Under the pieces are notes generated by a model. It was not told where the DNA came from, did no database searches, and worked only from the letters and a program-made list of their open reading frames with translations. From Silene conica (lineage: Eukaryota; Streptophyta; Magnoliopsida; Caryophyllales; Caryophyllaceae): a DNA stretch of 64,000 nt. Positions 48,541 to 59,529 of this stretch are shown piece after piece (within the stretch, counting starts at the first letter, position 1; each line of letters opens with the position of its first letter). Both the position numbers and the translations under genes were made by a program. The DNA lies in contig CM055318.2 of NCBI GenBank assembly GCA_029255685.2, positions 70,155,136 to 70,219,135 on the forward strand. Reading direction: 5' to 3'.

Positions 48541-49165
48541 TTAAGTAACAAATATAAAGTAATAAGTATGTTTAATCCAACACAATGTTCAGTTATTTGG
48601 CACTAGTCTGGTGGTAAGTTCTTCGTGGTTAAAACTGCATGTCACGGGTTCGAATCCTGCTAATGGCCATTTTGCTTTTCCTCAAATTAACTATTACTTG
48701 TGTTTAAATAACAGATATTTAGCAATAACTACTTTCAATCGTACACAATATTCAGTTATTTGTCACTACTCTGGTGGTAACCTCTTTGATAACGACTCTC
48801 CATGTCACGGGTTCGAATCTTGCAATGACGTTTTTACTTTTCCTCATAATTACGGGTTTTTTTTGTTGAAGTTTGGTATGAGAGTAATAAGTCTGGACCA
48901 ATAACTATTACCTCCAAGCATAGGCCTCACCCCATTAGTAAAAATTAACCCACACAAAATTTCCCCAAATAAGTGATAAAGTCTGGCCCAATAACTATTA
49001 CCTCCTACCATAGGCCTCACTCCATTATTTAAATAACAGATATATAGTACTTGGTATATATTAAATACGTTTAATCCTGCACAATGTTCAGTCATTTGTC
49101 ACTAGTCTGGTGGTTAACTCTTCGATAATGAAACTGCATGTCACGGGTTCAAATCCTCCTAATGG
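48541..49165 (+). repeat. Tandem tRNA-like (SINE-type) repeats, three units
   Basis: Three copies of cactagtctggtggtaa ... catgtcacgggttcgaatcctgctaatggc occur at 48601-48668, 48763-48830 and 49097-49165. Each is preceded by acacaatgttcagttatttg. The gggttcgaatcc is a B-box and the tctggtggtaa an A-box-like element of a tRNA-derived SINE head. Spacers include a duplicated ccaataactattacctcc---cataggcctcac block (48898 and 48988). They are not functional tRNAs: no cloverleaf stems close. Confidence 0.65.
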
Positions 49166-49700
49166 CTATTTTGTTTTTTTTTAAATATTCTTTCCTTTAC
49201 GAAAGTAATTATCAACATACTAAAATAAATAAATTATGTACAAATTTTTATACTAAACATTTACTACCCTTAACACGTCCAGTACTATTTTTTTTTATTT
49301 AAAATAATATTTTTAAATTCTTTTTATATTTTCGAATATATAACATAAATAATCGTAACTTGTTTTTATTAAAAATAAAAATACGAACAAATTTATTTTT
49401 TCAAAAATATAACACAAATATAAAACCGACTGTATAAAAAAAATGGCATGTATACAAAATATACGTATAATTATACGGTATAAATACCGTATAAATACAA
49501 CGTAAATACATAACAGAGATATACGGTATAAATACCAAGTATATGAAAACCTAAAAACAAAAAGAATACAAAACGGAATACTACTTAATGAAATAATTAG
49601 GAATTATAATATGTTAATAAAGTACAAAAGCATTTATTAAGTGTCATAATTAGGTGAGATGGTGGACAAGAAAGATTCCTTCTGAAATCCACGTGTCACT
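49166..49700. other. AT-rich intergenic DNA
   Basis: Very AT-rich, with repeated tacggtataaatac words at 49470-49530. No gene. Confidence 0.4.
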
Positions 49701-50170
49701 CTCTCGTTGCAAGTGTAGCAAACCCCCTACACCAAGTGTAACTCCAGCCTCTTCCCAAATTAGACCCCAATAAAACAATAAGTTTAATTTCAATCCATTT
49801 CCCACCTATCCTACGTCCCTAGTCCCCAATAAGTCATAAGACAACTACTTTATTGGCTTTAATCAATGCTTTATTCATTCTCTCCTTCCCAATGTCTCAC
49901 ATCTCTATCAATTATGAGAACAAGTGAACAACTACTCCACTCCACGCGTAATTCATTACTCAAATAACTCAATACTCATTCACATTCACTATTTTCACCC
50001 CTAATTCATTATTCTTTCAAGATTTCAAACCAATTTCTCAAAATAAAAAACTCAGAAATTTCTAAATCCTAATCCTATTTTAGTCATATCAAAAGAAATT
50101 AATCTAATGTATTTTGGGCAAAGTTCATATCTTGAAATTGGAGCAATATAATTATCAAGGTAAGTTGAAT
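49700..50170 (+). promoter_or_regulatory. Possible noncoding first exon
   Basis: A C/T- and A-rich, less AT-only stretch on the plus strand (aactactccactccacgcg, aataaaaaactcag) ends at a strong donor (attatcaag/gtaagttg, about 50160). This looks like a 5'UTR exon with a long leader intron, but no coding exon of a matching gene is visible downstream before 53744. Confidence 0.25.
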
Positions 50171-50591
50171 AGAGAATAGAGATAATTAACAATTAATATA
50201 TACAATTAATTGTTCATCAAACTAGCAAAAACATTTATCAATACTAATTCAAAATTAATAGAGTAATTTTTATTAGTGAAAGGAAACATAAATTAGGTGA
50301 GAAAGAGAAATTACTTGTGTATGTAATTGCGTTGTAATTGATTTCTGCGGTCTTGTTTTTCCGTCGACGAAAAACGCCCAAATTTCACCCACGAATCTAA
50401 CAAATTTTTTTTTACAGTGGTTTGTTACCTTTATTTTACTTGTTTTTAGGTCAAAAATTAGGGTAATTATAGAGATTTATAGGAAGCTTTTTATAATTTT
50501 GGTAATTATTTCTTAGTTGGTTTACTAACAAAGTTAAGTTTATTTTTTCCCCTATGTAAGGCAAAAATCACGCAGAGTATCTGATTAACAA

Positions 50592-50623
<32 letters not shown>

Positions 50624-51648
50624 TTAACGATTTTTTTTTAAGTCAACTCGGGCAGTGGCCCGGCGGGCCCATACTGAGCTTCGTCTCTGTATGTCGCCTC
50701 TCTAAAATCTATTCGGGGTTCGTTACAACGCTCACCTTTGTTATCAAACTCAATAAATTACCTCTTTATGTTTTTACAATTCCATTAATATTCTTTGGAT
50801 TAATTAAATTGCTCAATTGATTGCTAATTACTGTTTAACGCATGAGAATGAATCAAAAGAAAAGTTTAATTTTTTTTTCGTCAAATATATAATACGGATT
50901 GTTATTTTGCGTATTTATTGTTGCAATTTTTTATCCTTTTTTTTCATTATTTATATATATTATATATTTACTTTTTTCATTTTTTTGACTCGTTAAATTT
51001 GATATAAAATACGTGTTCAAAATATACTACCTTTACAATTTTTTGTTACTCTCTTTTCATAAATTTTAAATTTTTGTTGTTTATCTTTGTTGTAAAGGTA
51101 AATCTGTAATTTTAAAAAATATTGGTAATTATCAAATAAATAATGCTCTTTATACGACTAACAATAGTAATACTATCTAAATGCACTACAAAAATTACGT
51201 TTTTGAGCGACCGTATTTAGCAGTAGCCAAAAGGACGACGGATATTAAATTCTCTCGGCTATTTACTTGTTGGTTTTTTTAAAAATTAAAGTTATTGAAA
51301 TCTAATGATTATTGAAAGTTAATTAATTTTAATGATCTTAAAATTTATTGAATTAAAAAGAAATAAACCATTGAATTAATAGAAAAATAGAAAAATAGGA
51401 GTAGAGAGACTAATTAATTAACTTGGTGATTATGGTGGACCCTATATCAATAAAAATCAATTTTTTTTATAAAATTCAACGACTAATCAAAATGCTTTAA
51501 ATGACATTCCTTTTATAGATAGAGGATTGTGTCCGACACGAGACATATAAGTAGAAGATTTATTTTAATTTAAGCAAAAACAACATTTATTCCTTTGATT
51601 TCGGTTATTTATTTAACTTTTGTTTTAGCATAAGGACTAAGTAGAGGG
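50171..51648. other. Intergenic with an isolated CACTA-type end
   Basis: Long T/A runs (for example 50591-50620) and no gene. At 51184 the sequence cactacaaaaattacg looks like a CACTA terminus (CACTACAAAA), but no inverted partner was found nearby. Confidence 0.35.
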
Positions 51649-52148
51649 CTAGGTAGCACGGACACTTCTCGTAATGAGCCGTACCGTGTCCGACACCGTG
51701 TCCGACACCGACACTTCACGGACACACGTCGAAACGTGTCCGACGCCTAAGCAGCCGTGTCTAACTTTCTACATTTATTTTGGCACGTGTCCGACGCGTG
51801 TCCATGGTATTTGAGCCGTGTCCGTCGCGTGTCCACCATAGTTGGTTATCATTTGCGGTGAATGATGTTCTTCAGACGAGAATTGCGTTATCGAAAGAGA
51901 TTAATTAAAATATTGATTCAGATGAGGAATGAAAATAAATTTATTATCAAGGGTAAAGTTTTACTTTCACTTATTTAAAATTAATATCAAATAGTTTTAC
52001 AAAAATAAAATCAAACATTTATAACTATAAAATGTATATTTTATTAAATTTAAATGCCGTGTCCCGTGTCCTAAATTTCATGGCATGCCGTGTCCCGTGT
52101 CCGTGTCGTGTCCGTGTCCGTGTCCGTGTCCGTTTTGGTGCTACCTAG
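51649..52148. mobile_element. hAT MITE, 500 bp, copy 1
   Basis: Perfect 11 bp termini CTAGGTAGCAC...GTGCTACCTAG, flanked by the perfect 8 bp duplication gtagaggg (51641-51648, 52149-52156). Both ends are rich in cgtgtccg/ggacacg repeats; the middle is AT-rich. No ORF. It is roughly 90% identical by eye to the copy at 56628-57126. Confidence 0.9.
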
Positions 52149-52370
52149 GTAGAGGGGGCGTGATTGGTTTTGGCCTATGGTGTTATTGAACGACAAACAA
52201 ATAATGATTTATTTGGAAGATGGTCTCTCACGAAATATACTGTATAAATATTTCGTGAAAGACCGTCACAATTACAAGTCGGTTAAAGTTATCAAACTAA
52301 GTTTGATATGAACTATCTAATCTGTATGAGTTCAAAAATTATTTATGACTATGTTTTTATAAGCAACGTG

Positions 52371-52889
52371 CTTTTTTTGTCCATTTGTGAACAACTACCT
52401 TACCTTTTTTTTTTTGTTAAAAACTACCTTTTATTTTAATTTTTTGTTAAAAACTACCTTAAAAAAAAGTTTTGAGACCAATTTCTATTTATGAGTTGCA
52501 TTTCACACGTGTGAGTTCTCTAAATTTCATTCTTATTCACGAATAGCATAGAGTTCATACGATTTAGCCCATGTTTATCATCCGGAGCAATTATTCCACA
52601 TGCTTAAACAAAGAAATTGAAGCTAATGGCAAGAATTCCCTTTCGTTTAGAACTTTAGATAAGAAGGATAAGCTTAGATATCAAGTTTAACGACAAAATA
52701 AGAATGGAAATTTAGAGAAATCATGCATGTGAAACCAATAATAAATAGAAATTGGCCTCGAAACTTTTTTTAGGTAGTTTTTAACAAAAAAATAAAAAGA
52801 AAGGTAGTTTTTAACAAAAAAAAAAAAGTAAGGTAGTTGTTCACAAATGGACATAAATGTAAGGTAGTTTCTCACAAATTATCCTAATT
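52371..52889. mobile_element. MULE-like inverted-repeat element (left end truncated)
   Basis: The arm tgtccatttgtgaacaactacctta-ctttttt-gttaaaaactacc (52378-52460) is mirrored at 52775-52850, followed by gagaccaatttctattta / taaatagaaattggcctcg. The right arm extends further (aaggtagtttctcacaaattatcc), so the left end looks shortened. No TSD was assigned. Confidence 0.55.
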
Positions 52890-53639
52890 AATATATCCAT
52901 GATCTTTTTAATTTTTGTGTATCCCAAAATGACTTATAAATAATTATTAAGTGGAGATAAATTGTCGGGGAAAATAGAAGTATTTTCTTAATGTAAAATT
53001 CGTGATAAATACTTTAAAACTATTGTTATAATATCGCGCAGGCAACGCCCAAGCTTGAATTCTAGTTGGATAATGAAGGGTACGGTATACATTCAAGTTT
53101 AATTTGATTATAAAAGATATTTTCGATAATTTTAAGAAACAATTTTGTCGTGTCTTTTGAACACTGGCTATGAATTGAACAGCCTTCAGAATTGTTTAGT
53201 TCAGATGAATAATCAAGCATATTTAAGTTTTTTTACCTTTACATATAGTTAGACATCAAGAACAAGAACTTGATGAACGCGTCAAGCTTCTTCCACGTAT
53301 AATGTCAATCATTGTAAATATGTTATAGTTCAATATCTAACGAATACACATTAATTAGCTAAGCAAATAAGTAAAGATTAAGAATTTGTCATCGTCAACA
53401 AATATGATTTAACAGAAAGTAAACTAAAAGTTTTAGTATCCCGTTAGCCAAAATAATTGCTCACCTTCCAACTCTAATTAAAAATACACCTATTATTATT
53501 ACATGCCTCGGTTTTGTACGTTTGTTAATACATGTTACAATCTTAATCAAACTCTAATCACCTATCTGACACTAATCCTTTTTATTAAATATTAACAAGT
53601 ATTTGACTTGATATGAAACACATACACCTTGCATTGCAA

Positions 53640-53655
53640 ACACTATATAAATCCC
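53640..53655 (+). promoter_or_regulatory. TATA box of prolamin-like gene copy 1
   Basis: cactatataaatccc lies about 95 bp upstream of the ATG. The surrounding gaaacacat-cacc-tgca and cataaatctc blocks are shared with the promoter of copy 2 (56020-56100), showing that the duplication includes the promoter. Confidence 0.65.
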
Positions 53656-53743
53656 GACCAATTCCCAATTCCGTCCATAAATCTCATCACAACTTCTCGC
53701 TTTCAATACACAAATAATTCCCAAACACCAAGCTAACATCACT

Positions 53744-54322
53744 ATGAAGGCTGTTGCATTCTCTTTTCTCGTTCTGTTTCTGGCCATTGCCGCCAATGCC
53801 CAACAACAACAACAACCCAAATCCGAAACTGACCCGGAAGCCATATTTATGCATCCATGGTTTCACCCGCATCCATTCCTACACGAACATCACCGTTTCC
53901 CGTTCCCACACCCTCACTTTCACCCACACTTCCACTTTCCCGGTTTCCCATTCCCTTACGCCGCTCAACCACCAACCTCCCCCAGCACCAGCACCGGTGA
54001 CTCTGGCAACACGGAGGACTTAGACGCACTCTTGAAATTCCCATTCCACCCACACCTTAGATTCCCATATCATCCCCACCACATGGCTACCAAAGAAGAG
54101 AGGGAGTGTTTCATGGCGGTCCACGACAAAAAGATGGGAGCTTGCCTACACGATCTCCATCACTACATTATGACACGTAATGTTAAACTTGGGTCGCAGT
54201 GTTGCGGTGCACTTGAGAAGATTGAAGATGCTTGCCAACCACTGGTTAAACACCCTCTTCCTATTTTGGAGGGCATCATTACCCACCATTGTTCTGCCGC
54301 TGCTCCATCGCCATCTAGTTAA
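53744..54322 (+). CDS. Secreted His-rich prolamin-like (ECA1-type) protein, copy 1
   Basis: Intronless, 192 residues. A signal peptide covers about residues 1-19 (AFSFLVLFLAIAANA), then a Gln run, then a His/Pro/Phe-rich segment (about 36-72, alternating HP, PH and FP) and a linker. The C-terminal domain has cysteines at 122, 134, 153, 154, 164 and 183 in the C-x11-C-x18-CC-x9-C-x18-C order of the plant prolamin-like/ECA1 gametogenesis-related family (PF05617 type). Members of that family are small secreted proteins, several expressed in egg or embryo-sac cells (EC1) where they act in gamete interaction. The His-rich extension is unusual and could bind metal. The ATG is the first after the TATA box. 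The frame is intact. Function here is inferred from the cysteine pattern only. Confidence 0.8.
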   Translation: MKAVAFSFLVLFLAIAANAQQQQQPKSETDPEAIFMHPWFHPHPFLHEHHRFPFPHPHFHPHFHFPGFPFPYAAQPPTSPSTSTGDSGNTEDLDALLKFPFHPHLRFPYHPHHMATKEERECFMAVHDKKMGACLHDLHHYIMTRNVKLGSQCCGALEKIEDACQPLVKHPLPILEGIITHHCSAAAPSPSS

Positions 54323-54583
54323 ATATACACTTAATCACAGTAATTATTGTGTTAGCTATAATTAGGGTTATGGATAGTTAATTAGGTTAGGAGAATAATA
54401 AGGACAACATATGATATTATTTAGATAGAATAAAGTTCATGAATGCATGAAGCATGTCACTATAGTTTGTGTCCAAACTATTATACGCAATAATAATAAG
54501 TTAGGGTTTTAATACTCCGTATTCTATTTATATCTCCGTAATCTGTTAAGCAACTTCATTTCTTCATATGACTTGGTCTGTAC

Positions 54584-54971
54584 TAGTGCTGGTCAAGAGT
54601 GCGGGTCGGTATTGGCAACCCGTACCCGACCCGCCACTGGACCCGTGTCTGACCCAGCCCGCCTCACCCGGGTCCAAACCCGCCCCGGCCCGGATGGTTG
54701 AAGGGCCCGGGTCCGGGTCCAATTTCTGGAGCCCGGCCCGGAAGCTGACCCGTAGACCCGCCTGACCCGCCCCCAACCCGCCCCCAAACCGCCCCCAGAC
54801 CCGCCCCCAACCCGCCCCGGGCCGGGTCCGGGTTACACTTCCCAAGAACCGGGCCCAACCCGTCCCGGACCCGCCCTAACCCCGGGCCGTGTCCGGGTCC
54901 CCATATCTTGAACCCGCACCGCCCCTCGACCCGTCCCGGACCCGGCCGACGCGCACTATTGACCACCCCTA
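54584..54971. mobile_element. GC-rich hAT MITE, 388 bp
   Basis: The ends tagtgctggtcaa (left) and taggggtggtcaa (right, inverted) fit hAT termini. The perfect 8 bp duplication gtctgtac lies at 54576-54583 and 54972-54979. The interior is extremely GC-rich, built from gacccg / cccggg / ccgggtcc words, in sharp contrast to the AT-rich surroundings. The long ORFs on both strands are products of this repeat, not genes. Confidence 0.85.
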
Positions 54972-54979
54972 GTCTGTAC

Positions 54980-55980
54980 TTATCATGATGGTCCCAAAAA
55001 TAGTTTGTTAAATAACCCTAATTTTTTACCAAATTAGTCATTTTGCCAAATTTATTTCTCAAACTAGCCCTTGTCTGAATTGTTTATGTTTCTCAAATTT
55101 CAAAAATGGTTAGAATAGAGAATTAAAATTTGAAAATATTTAATTTGGTAAATACTTTAACAAAAATGATCATTCTAGTAAAAACCTTATAATACTCGGT
55201 ACATGTTTGATCTTATATTTTGTTTTTTAGATTGTGGTGTTTTGCTCTATATTCGAGGTTCATTTATTTATTTAATTTTATTTTTTTGTTTGAAACAAAT
55301 GTCCAAATGTTACACTCCTGTTTTAATAAGTGTCTTTATTTAGGTGTTTAGTATGAGTAGTATCCCCATAAGATGTAACCGAGAATTCTAGTACTCCCTC
55401 ATATATTACAAATGTCTCATTGTCCATTTTCTTATTCGTCTATATTTAGTAAATTTTTATACTTATTTTAATCAATTCAAACCCCAATAATATCCACCTT
55501 ACCCCAAGCCACAACACTACTTATTTTAATCTTTTTACCTATAATTATAATCAATAATATATTTTCTCTCTCCAATACTCCCACACTACAAAATATTTTT
55601 CATTATCTAACTACTTTTCTTATTGTACCCTCCCAACAATGGGACACTTATAATAAAATAAGTAGGAAATAGTATTATACTCCACAATATACACAAGTAA
55701 TTAATTTGATTATCACAAAGTATTATAGATGAGAAATTAATTTGAATCTAACTCAGACATTTGATTAATTAATTACATGCATCTTCTACGTCTAATAAAA
55801 CTCTTTAAATCTAAATATTTTTATATCAATAAATATCAGTAGAATCAACATTTGACACACCTCCCACGATTATTTCTTAGTTTTAGTTTATTTTATTTAT
55901 TTATTTATTTATTTATTTATTAATAACAACTTACTACAATCATAATAAAACTCTAATTAATCAGGTGTCAGTAATTGTTA
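54980..55980. other. Intergenic between the two prolamin-like genes
   Basis: AT-rich. Contains a degenerate Stowaway-like segment (tactccctcatatattac at 55392; the opposite end near 55670) and a (TTTA)n run at 55890-55922. No gene. Confidence 0.45.
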
Positions 55981-56164
55981 AACATCTATATATGAATGGC
56001 AACAAGTGTTAGAGTTGGTATGAAACACATTCACCATGCAAGATGCAATCAAATACTATTTAAACAATTAAACACCCTTCACTTCCATTCATAAATCTCT
56101 CAATTCAAACCTCTCTATTCTCTCTCTATACACTTCTAATCCCAAACACGAAGCTAATATCACA

Positions 56165-57214
56165 ATGAAGACTTTTGCAATCTCTTTTCTCGTTCTGTTT
56201 TTGGCCATTACTATTGGTAATGCCCAACAACAACAACAAACCAAATCCGAAACTGAAGCCGAAGCTATATTTATGCATCCATGGTTCCACCCGCATCCAT
56301 TCCTACACGAACATCACCGTTTCCCATTCCCACACCCACACTTTCATCTACCCGGATTCCCCTTCCCTTACGCCGCTCAACCTCCAACCTCTCCCAGCAC
56401 CCCAGATACCGACTCTCAAAACATCGACTTTGACGCACTTTTGAAATTCCCGTTCCTCCCCAGGCGTATGGCAACCAAAGAACAGAGAGAGTGTTTCATG
56501 GCGGTCCACGACAAAAAGATGGGAGCTTGCTTACACGATCTCCATCACTACATAATGACGCGTAATGTTAAACTTGGTGCAGAGTGTTGCGGTGCTCTCG
56601 AGAAGATAGAAGATGCTTGCCAACCACCTAGGTAGCACGGACACTTCTCCTAGCGAGCCGTACCGTGTCCGACACCGTGTCCGACACCGACACTCCACGG
56701 ACACACGTCGAAACGTGTCCAACACCTAAATAGCCGTGTCTAACTTTCTACATTTATTTGGGCACGTGTCCGACGCGTGTCCATGGTATTTGAGCCGTGT
56801 CCGTCGCGTGTCCATGGTATTTGGTTATCATTTGCGGTGAATGATATTCTTGAGATGAGAAATGCATTATCAAAAGAGATCAATTAGAATATCGATTCGG
56901 ATGAGGAATGAAAATAAATTTATTATCAAGGGCGAGTTTTACATTCACTTATTTAAAATTAATATCAAATACTTTTACAAAAATAAAATAAAAAATTTAT
57001 AACTATAAAATGTATATTTTATTAAATTTAAATGCCGTGTCCCGTGTCCTCAATTTCATGGCATGCCGTGTCCTGTGTCCGTGTCGTGTCCGTGTCCGTG
57101 TCCGTGTCCGTTTTGGTGCTACCTAGCCAACCACTAGTTAAACATCCTCTACCAATTTTGGAGGGCATCATTACCCATCATTGTTCTGCTTCTGCTCCAT
57201 CCCCATCGTTTTAA
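56165..57214 (+). pseudogene. Prolamin-like (ECA1-type) gene copy 2, split by a hAT MITE
   Basis: Same architecture and promoter as copy 1: signal peptide to GNA, Gln run, His/Pro-rich segment (shorter than in copy 1), then RMATKEQRECFMAVHDKKMGACLHD. After DACQP the frame enters the MITE at 56628 and stops at a TAG, giving 156 residues with five of the six cysteines. The original end (LVKHPLPILEGIITHHC..., then TAA) resumes intact after the element at 57127-57214. The C-terminal cysteine is thus lost unless the MITE is spliced out. No other defect was seen, so the disruption is relatively young. Confidence 0.85.
56628..57126. mobile_element. hAT MITE, 499 bp, copy 2, inside a coding region
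   Basis: Perfect CTAGGTAGCAC...GTGCTACCTAG ends and a perfect 8 bp duplication ccaaccac (56620-56627, 57127-57134) whose bases are codons of the host gene. Same family as 51649-52148, about 5 kb away. Confidence 0.92.
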
Positions 57215-58008
57215 TTACAAACGGAACGGAGTAGTATATAGTTGAGGACAAAATCTCGACACTATTGTGTTTTAGAGAGATTTAATTTTATAGTTATAAT
57301 TATTATTAATTGTTCGTTATGTTAGGATACTAATGATAATCTACAGGATACATGTTTTTAGATGGAATAATAAAGTTGTGCATGCTTGGAGCATGTCACT
57401 ATAGTTTTTTAGTTTTACAATAATGTTGTTCTATTACCAAACTATACGATTATAATAATAACTAATCTAACACCCGTGAAAAATCACGGGCTATTTATTT
57501 TTGATTTTTAAAGAAAAGATCAATCAAATTTGTTAGATAATTTAATAACATATTTTTTTTTCGAGGGCATCTAATAACATATTTGATGTATATGAGAAAA
57601 ATTTAATAAAATTAAATGAAAAAGTAAATATATAATAAAATATATAAGAACTTCTATTACAAAAAAGTTGAAAAAATGTTAAAAGAAAAAACAGCGGAAA
57701 TAGTCTATATAAAATTATGCATTATTTAGAAACTTGTTTTTTAGAAAATGTCTGTCATTGAGTGTCAAGCAGTAATATAAAATTGAATTATTGTTCGAAA
57801 GTAAAAATATAAAATTGAATTATTGTTCGAAAGTAAAAAGAGCGGTAATATGACACAGCAACACGTGGTTTATTTTTAAAATCACTCAACGTTTGACATT
57901 TATCTTGAAAACGTTTAATATATATATATATATATATAAGAAATGGGAAACTAGTGTTTTCCAATAAAATACGTTTGAGTTAAAAATGTGAAATAAATTG
58001 TTTTAAAG
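57215..58008. other. Intergenic, AT-rich
   Basis: Holds the former 3'UTR of copy 2 (to about 57450), a cccgtgaaaaatcacggg palindrome at 57474 and a (TA)n run at 57918-57937. No gene. Confidence 0.45.
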
Positions 58009-58024
58009 CACTAGTAGAAAAAGT

Positions 58025-58470
58025 CTCATTGACATCGCTTATTTTGGCTCATTTACATCGCTTTTTGGCGATGTATCTGGGGGCGACATTTAGAGTATTT
58101 TTTTCAAAACGATGTTAATAGTATACCATTAGCATCAGTTATAAGTGAAAAACGATGTTAATAGTATACCATTAACATCGGTTATAAGTGAAAAGCGATG
58201 TTAATAGTATACCATTAGCATCGTTTTTGGTCTGAAATTGATGTAAATAGCATACCATTAACATGGTTATAAGTGAAAATCAATGTTAACCGTCTCTCAA
58301 TTACCTCGTTTTAGGTCTGAGACCGATGTAAATAGCATACTATTAACATCGGTTATAAGTGAAAACCGATGTTAATGACATTTACTAACATCGGTTTTGG
58401 TGCGGAACCGATGTAAATATCTACCTTATTTACATCATTTATGGACTAAAACCGATGTAAATAGGTATTT
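58025..58470. repeat. CACTA subterminal repeats, left
   Basis: About ten alternating copies of aaccgatgttaatag / accattaacatcggttata and variants, in direct and inverted order. Such arrays are the transposase-binding regions in characterised CACTA elements. Confidence 0.8.
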
Positions 58471-58714
58471 TTTAATTAAAAAAAATACATTTGAGGAAAA
58501 CACCGCAAATGAGAGCGGCAATCATTTAAAAAATTATATTCCCAAATTCCATAATATATAAATATACTCTAAAATTATAATAAACGTGTTTCGTACATAA
58601 ATATTCTTATATCGACACAAAAAAAATACTTTTACAATACTTCCCCCTGAATAATGATAGTAAGATACAAAATGTAATTAAAAAACAAATATAATAGGAG
58701 TAGTGTAATACACT

Positions 58715-58783
58715 AAAACTCTCAGACAACACAACAAGACCGCCAGTTCTTTCCGCAGCAACCTTCATCTCTGCAACTCCGAC
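58715..58783 (-). pseudogene. Captured SEC23-like exon B
   Basis: Minus-strand VGVAEMKVAAERTGGLVVL, then SESF, is a strongly conserved SEC23 segment (COPII coat GTPase-activating subunit, which acts at ER exit sites). An acceptor (catataaag/gtcgga) begins it. Homology ends after SESF, where the frame runs into unrelated sequence. It joins in frame with exon A (58874-58957). Confidence 0.75.
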
Positions 58784-58873
58784 CTTTATATGACAAGGAG
58801 ATTTAATTAACATGAAAACCTCGTGTGAGCGTACGGGCTCTGAAAATTACAAATAAAATAACAGAAGACAGAC

Positions 58874-58957
58874 CTGATCGAGTGCATAGGCGAAAAGGTC
58901 CAGTACATGACCCTGGCTAACTAATTGATTTCCGAGATTATCATAAAACTTCGGCGC
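58874..58957 (-). pseudogene. Captured SEC23-like exon A
   Basis: Minus-strand [10 protein letters not shown] followed by [16 protein letters not shown] matches the SEC23 segment immediately before VGVAEMK. It ends at a donor (gatcag/gtctgt). The 90 bp intron between A and B is preserved (donor, T-rich body, acceptor), so the piece was copied from genomic DNA, not from mRNA. Confidence 0.78.
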
Positions 58958-59529
58958 CTTTTGAAAGTAAACGGATGACAGTCTTGTTAGGAAGATGTCA
59001 TATGTTGTTCTGGAGATCAAAACCAAAGTCAAAATTACAAGGGAAATCTATATCTGATACAAACGTTATATAGCTCAACCTTGTGATAATCTGTTTTAAG
59101 AAAACGCATCCTCTAATGAACAAAACAAATCGCTCAAAAGACGAAGACAAACCCAATAGCACCACAATCCAGCGGTCACAAGCTCCTGCAAGTGCCTACA
59201 TTATACACGTCTGCAATTTCATGGAAAACATGGCCATCATATCTGCCCAATCAATACCCATCTCACCTTATCCACTTCTAATCCTTTTATTGCGTTTTTG
59301 CTACAGCCCCATTAAACATTGCTGCACACTGCGCTATCTAATCAGATTGTTGCACTTATTTTGAGACCCATAAGAACTCAGCCACACTCACAATTCCATT
59401 CATCCTTTCACCCACAGTAGTTCACAGGCCCTTGTGAAACCTAAAGACCTGCTACTCAGCCACGCCTATTCTGCAATCAATCCAGCGCTATCTTGCACCC
59501 AGTCCATTACCCAGCGCCAATTCACCATA

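Noticed and set aside
48640..48663. Possible tRNA genes (gggttcgaatcc)
   Set aside because: No acceptor or anticodon stems can be formed; three tandem SINE-like heads explain the B-boxes.
51184..51200. CACTACAAAA end as a complete CACTA element
   Set aside because: No inverted partner, subterminal array or TSD could be found, so it is mentioned only as an isolated end.
53754..54053. Other-frame ORFs overlapping the prolamin-like gene
   Set aside because: Shadows caused by the biased codon composition of the His/Pro-rich region; the frame with signal peptide and cysteines is the real one.
54564..54966. Overlapping Gly/Arg/Pro-rich ORFs on both strands
   Set aside because: All come from the GC-rich hAT MITE; open frames arise because stop codons are rare in that composition.
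57474..57492. cccgtgaaaaatcacggg palindrome as a Helitron 3' hairpin
   Set aside because: No CTRR end follows the hairpin at the right distance and no 5' TC end was found.
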